Positions 12,814 to 13,873 of a stretch of 13,873 bases of DNA are shown here, piece by piece. The DNA lies in contig CAZRDB010000137.1 of assembly GCA_964598695.1 (NCBI GenBank), positions 1-13,873 of the forward strand, written 5' to 3'. The notes below the pieces were generated by a model that saw only the letters and a list, made by a program, of their open reading frames with translations, did not search any database and was not told where the DNA came from. Position 1 is the first letter of the stretch; each line of letters opens with the position of its first letter. The translations under genes and the position numbers were made by a program. The stretch comes from CAZRDB01 sp964598695. GTDB taxonomy: Bacteria > Armatimonadota > Zipacnadia > UBA1398.

Positions 12814-13812
12814 TTGCTGACCAACCGCGAGCGGATCGAGCGTGTCTTCCGGTTCGAGCCCGTCGACCGTCTGCCCGTCATCGAGTGGGCCGCCTGGTGG
12901 GACAAGACCATCGCCCGCTGGCGCCATGAGGGCCTCCCGGCCGAGCTGACGGACGCGTTCGCCATCCGGGAGCACCTCGGCCTCGACGCCCTCCAGCAGC
13001 TCTGGGTCGGCGCGATCGGCCCCGGCGTCCCCGGGTCTGCCTCGCACGGTGCGCCGATCGTCTCGACACCCGACGAGTACCGCGCGATCCGCCCCAAGCT
13101 CTACCCGAACCCCTCGCCCCTGCCCCGCGAGACCCTCCGCGCATGGGCGGCCGCTCAGGAGACCGGCGACCTCGTCTTCTGGCTCACCCTCGAGGGCGCC
13201 TTCTGGTTCCCGCGCACCCTCCTCGGCATCGAGGGCCACCTCTACGCCTTCTACGACCTCCCCGAGCTGATGCACGAGATCATCGACGACCTGCTCGCCT
13301 ACAACCTGCGCCTCCTCCACGATGTAGCGGAGCTGGGCGCCCCCCTGTTCATGACCATCGCCGAGGACATGTCGTACAACCACGGTCCCATGCTCTCCCG
13401 CGAGCAGTTCGACGAGTACCTCGCCCCCTTCTATCGCGCCCTCACACCCGTCGCGCGCGAGCTGGGCATCCGCGTGCTCGTCGACAGCGACGGCGATATC
13501 GCCCCACTCGTCCCATGGCTCGAGGAGGTGGGCGTCGAAGGCCTCCTCCCCCTCGAGCGCATGGCCGGCGTCGACGTCAACCGCCTCCGCGCCGAGCACC
13601 CCCGCTTCCTCATGGTCGGCGCCTTCGACAAGACCGTCATGCACCTCGGCGAGCAGCGCATGCGACAGGAGTTCGAACGCCTCCTGCCCGTCATGCGCTC
13701 CGGCGGCTACATCCCCGCCTGCGACCACCAGACACCACCCGAGGTCGCCCTCGACGACTACCGCCTCTACCTCCGACTCCTGAACGAGTACGCCTCCCGC
13801 GCCGCCCTGTAG
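12814..13812 (+). CDS. UroD-like protein (uroporphyrinogen decarboxylase/methyltransferase superfamily), not HemE
   Basis: The product has 332 residues from a TTG start at 12814, chosen because AAGGAG lies 6 bases upstream and the family begin (LTNRERIERVFRFEPVDRLPV) follows directly. Superfamily features: the N-terminal T-N-R-E-R...P-D-R-x-P, a central TIAEDMSYNHGPMLS (about 181-195), RVLVDSDGDIAPLVPWL (220-236), LLPLERMAGVDV (244-255) and GGYIPACDHQTPPEV (297-311). The HemE active-site signature (P-x-W-x-M-R-Q-A-G-R) is absent. So is the His-x-Cys zinc site of MtaA/CmuA corrinoid methyltransferases; Ser-Asp-Gly-Asp (225-228) stands there instead. It is therefore neither a proven decarboxylase nor an obvious corrinoid methyltransferase. 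No corrinoid protein gene is adjacent. It is cytoplasmic. The longer open frame upstream is antisense to the isochorismatase-like gene and has no coding character. Confidence 0.87.
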   Translation: MLTNRERIERVFRFEPVDRLPVIEWAAWWDKTIARWRHEGLPAELTDAFAIREHLGLDALQQLWVGAIGPGVPGSASHGAPIVSTPDEYRAIRPKLYPNPSPLPRETLRAWAAAQETGDLVFWLTLEGAFWFPRTLLGIEGHLYAFYDLPELMHEIIDDLLAYNLRLLHDVAELGAPLFMTIAEDMSYNHGPMLSREQFDEYLAPFYRALTPVARELGIRVLVDSDGDIAPLVPWLEEVGVEGLLPLERMAGVDVNRLRAEHPRFLMVGAFDKTVMHLGEQRMRQEFERLLPVMRSGGYIPACDHQTPPEVALDDYRLYLRLLNEYASRAAL

Positions 13813-13813
13813 C

Positions 13814-13873
13814 GCGCCGGCCGTGGGCGCCGCCCACAGCCACGACAGAACGCAGACCGTGGGCTCCGCCCAC
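13814..13873. repeat. Two tandem mini-hairpin repeats after the UroD-like gene
   Basis: GTGGGC-GCC-GCCCAC (13823-13837) and GTGGGC-TCC-GCCCAC (13859-13873) are perfect 6-bp inverted repeats with 3-base loops, 36 bp apart; the second ends exactly at the window edge. The first is preceded by GCGCCGGCCGTGGGC (13814-13828), which also occurs after the HEWLH gene stop (4090-4104). They may be part of a dispersed repeat family or act as RNA-stabilising or terminating hairpins. No T-run follows the first copy. Confidence 0.6.

Overview
The window is 13.9 kb of very GC-rich bacterial DNA (roughly 70% G+C by eye) with strong GC3 codon bias. It holds one truncated gene, ten complete genes and one probable very small gene, and almost no long non-coding stretches. 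I see no tRNA, rRNA, CRISPR array, insertion sequence or phage gene. Signal peptides, a type II secretion/type IV pilus-type ATPase, a GxGYxYP protein, a UroD-like protein without HemE motifs and a secreted HExxH protein with a Planctomycete-style C-terminal module suggest an environmental diderm such as Planctomycetota, Armatimonadota or a relative. This placement is inference; there is no marker gene to settle it.

Layout. Positions 1-2483 (minus) are a Lhr-type DEVH helicase that runs off the left edge. A 158-bp spacer separates it from a divergent plus-strand block. That block starts with a secreted HEWLH putative metallopeptidase (2642-4087). After 161 bp comes a tight three-gene unit: an exported C45-like Ntn hydrolase (4249-5436), a small-molecule-type nucleotidyltransferase (5441-6202) and an exported GxGYxYP protein (6233-8584).

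A minus-strand block follows, facing the plus-strand block tail to tail with only 5 bp between stop codons. It contains a Phd/YefM antitoxin and RelE/ParE toxin pair (9161 to 8590) with a recognisable operator. Upstream of it lie a zinc-ribbon/GYF-like single-pass membrane protein (9994-9245), a GspE/PilB/MshE-type ATPase (11816-10083), an intrinsic terminator (11932-11897), a probable 37-residue basic peptide gene (12075-11962) and an isochorismatase-family hydrolase (12688-12134). The last gene, 12814-13812 on plus, is divergent from the hydrolase and encodes a UroD-like protein with a TTG start. The right end carries two short hairpin repeats that also match a sequence after the HEWLH gene.

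How the genes might work together. The strongest functional unit is the 4249-8584 operon: two exported proteins of probable hydrolase type flanking a cytoplasmic nucleotidyltransferase, possibly preceded by the secreted HExxH protein. It looks like processing of an extracellular substrate, but the substrate cannot be read from sequence. The toxin-antitoxin pair is self-contained. The ATPase has no other pilus or secretion genes nearby except the small membrane protein after it. The helicase is probably part of a DNA-repair cluster lying off the left edge. The best leads for something undescribed are the three-gene operon, the HEWLH fusion, the UroD-like protein lacking both known active-site signatures, the small peptide gene with its terminator, and the repeated post-stop hairpins.
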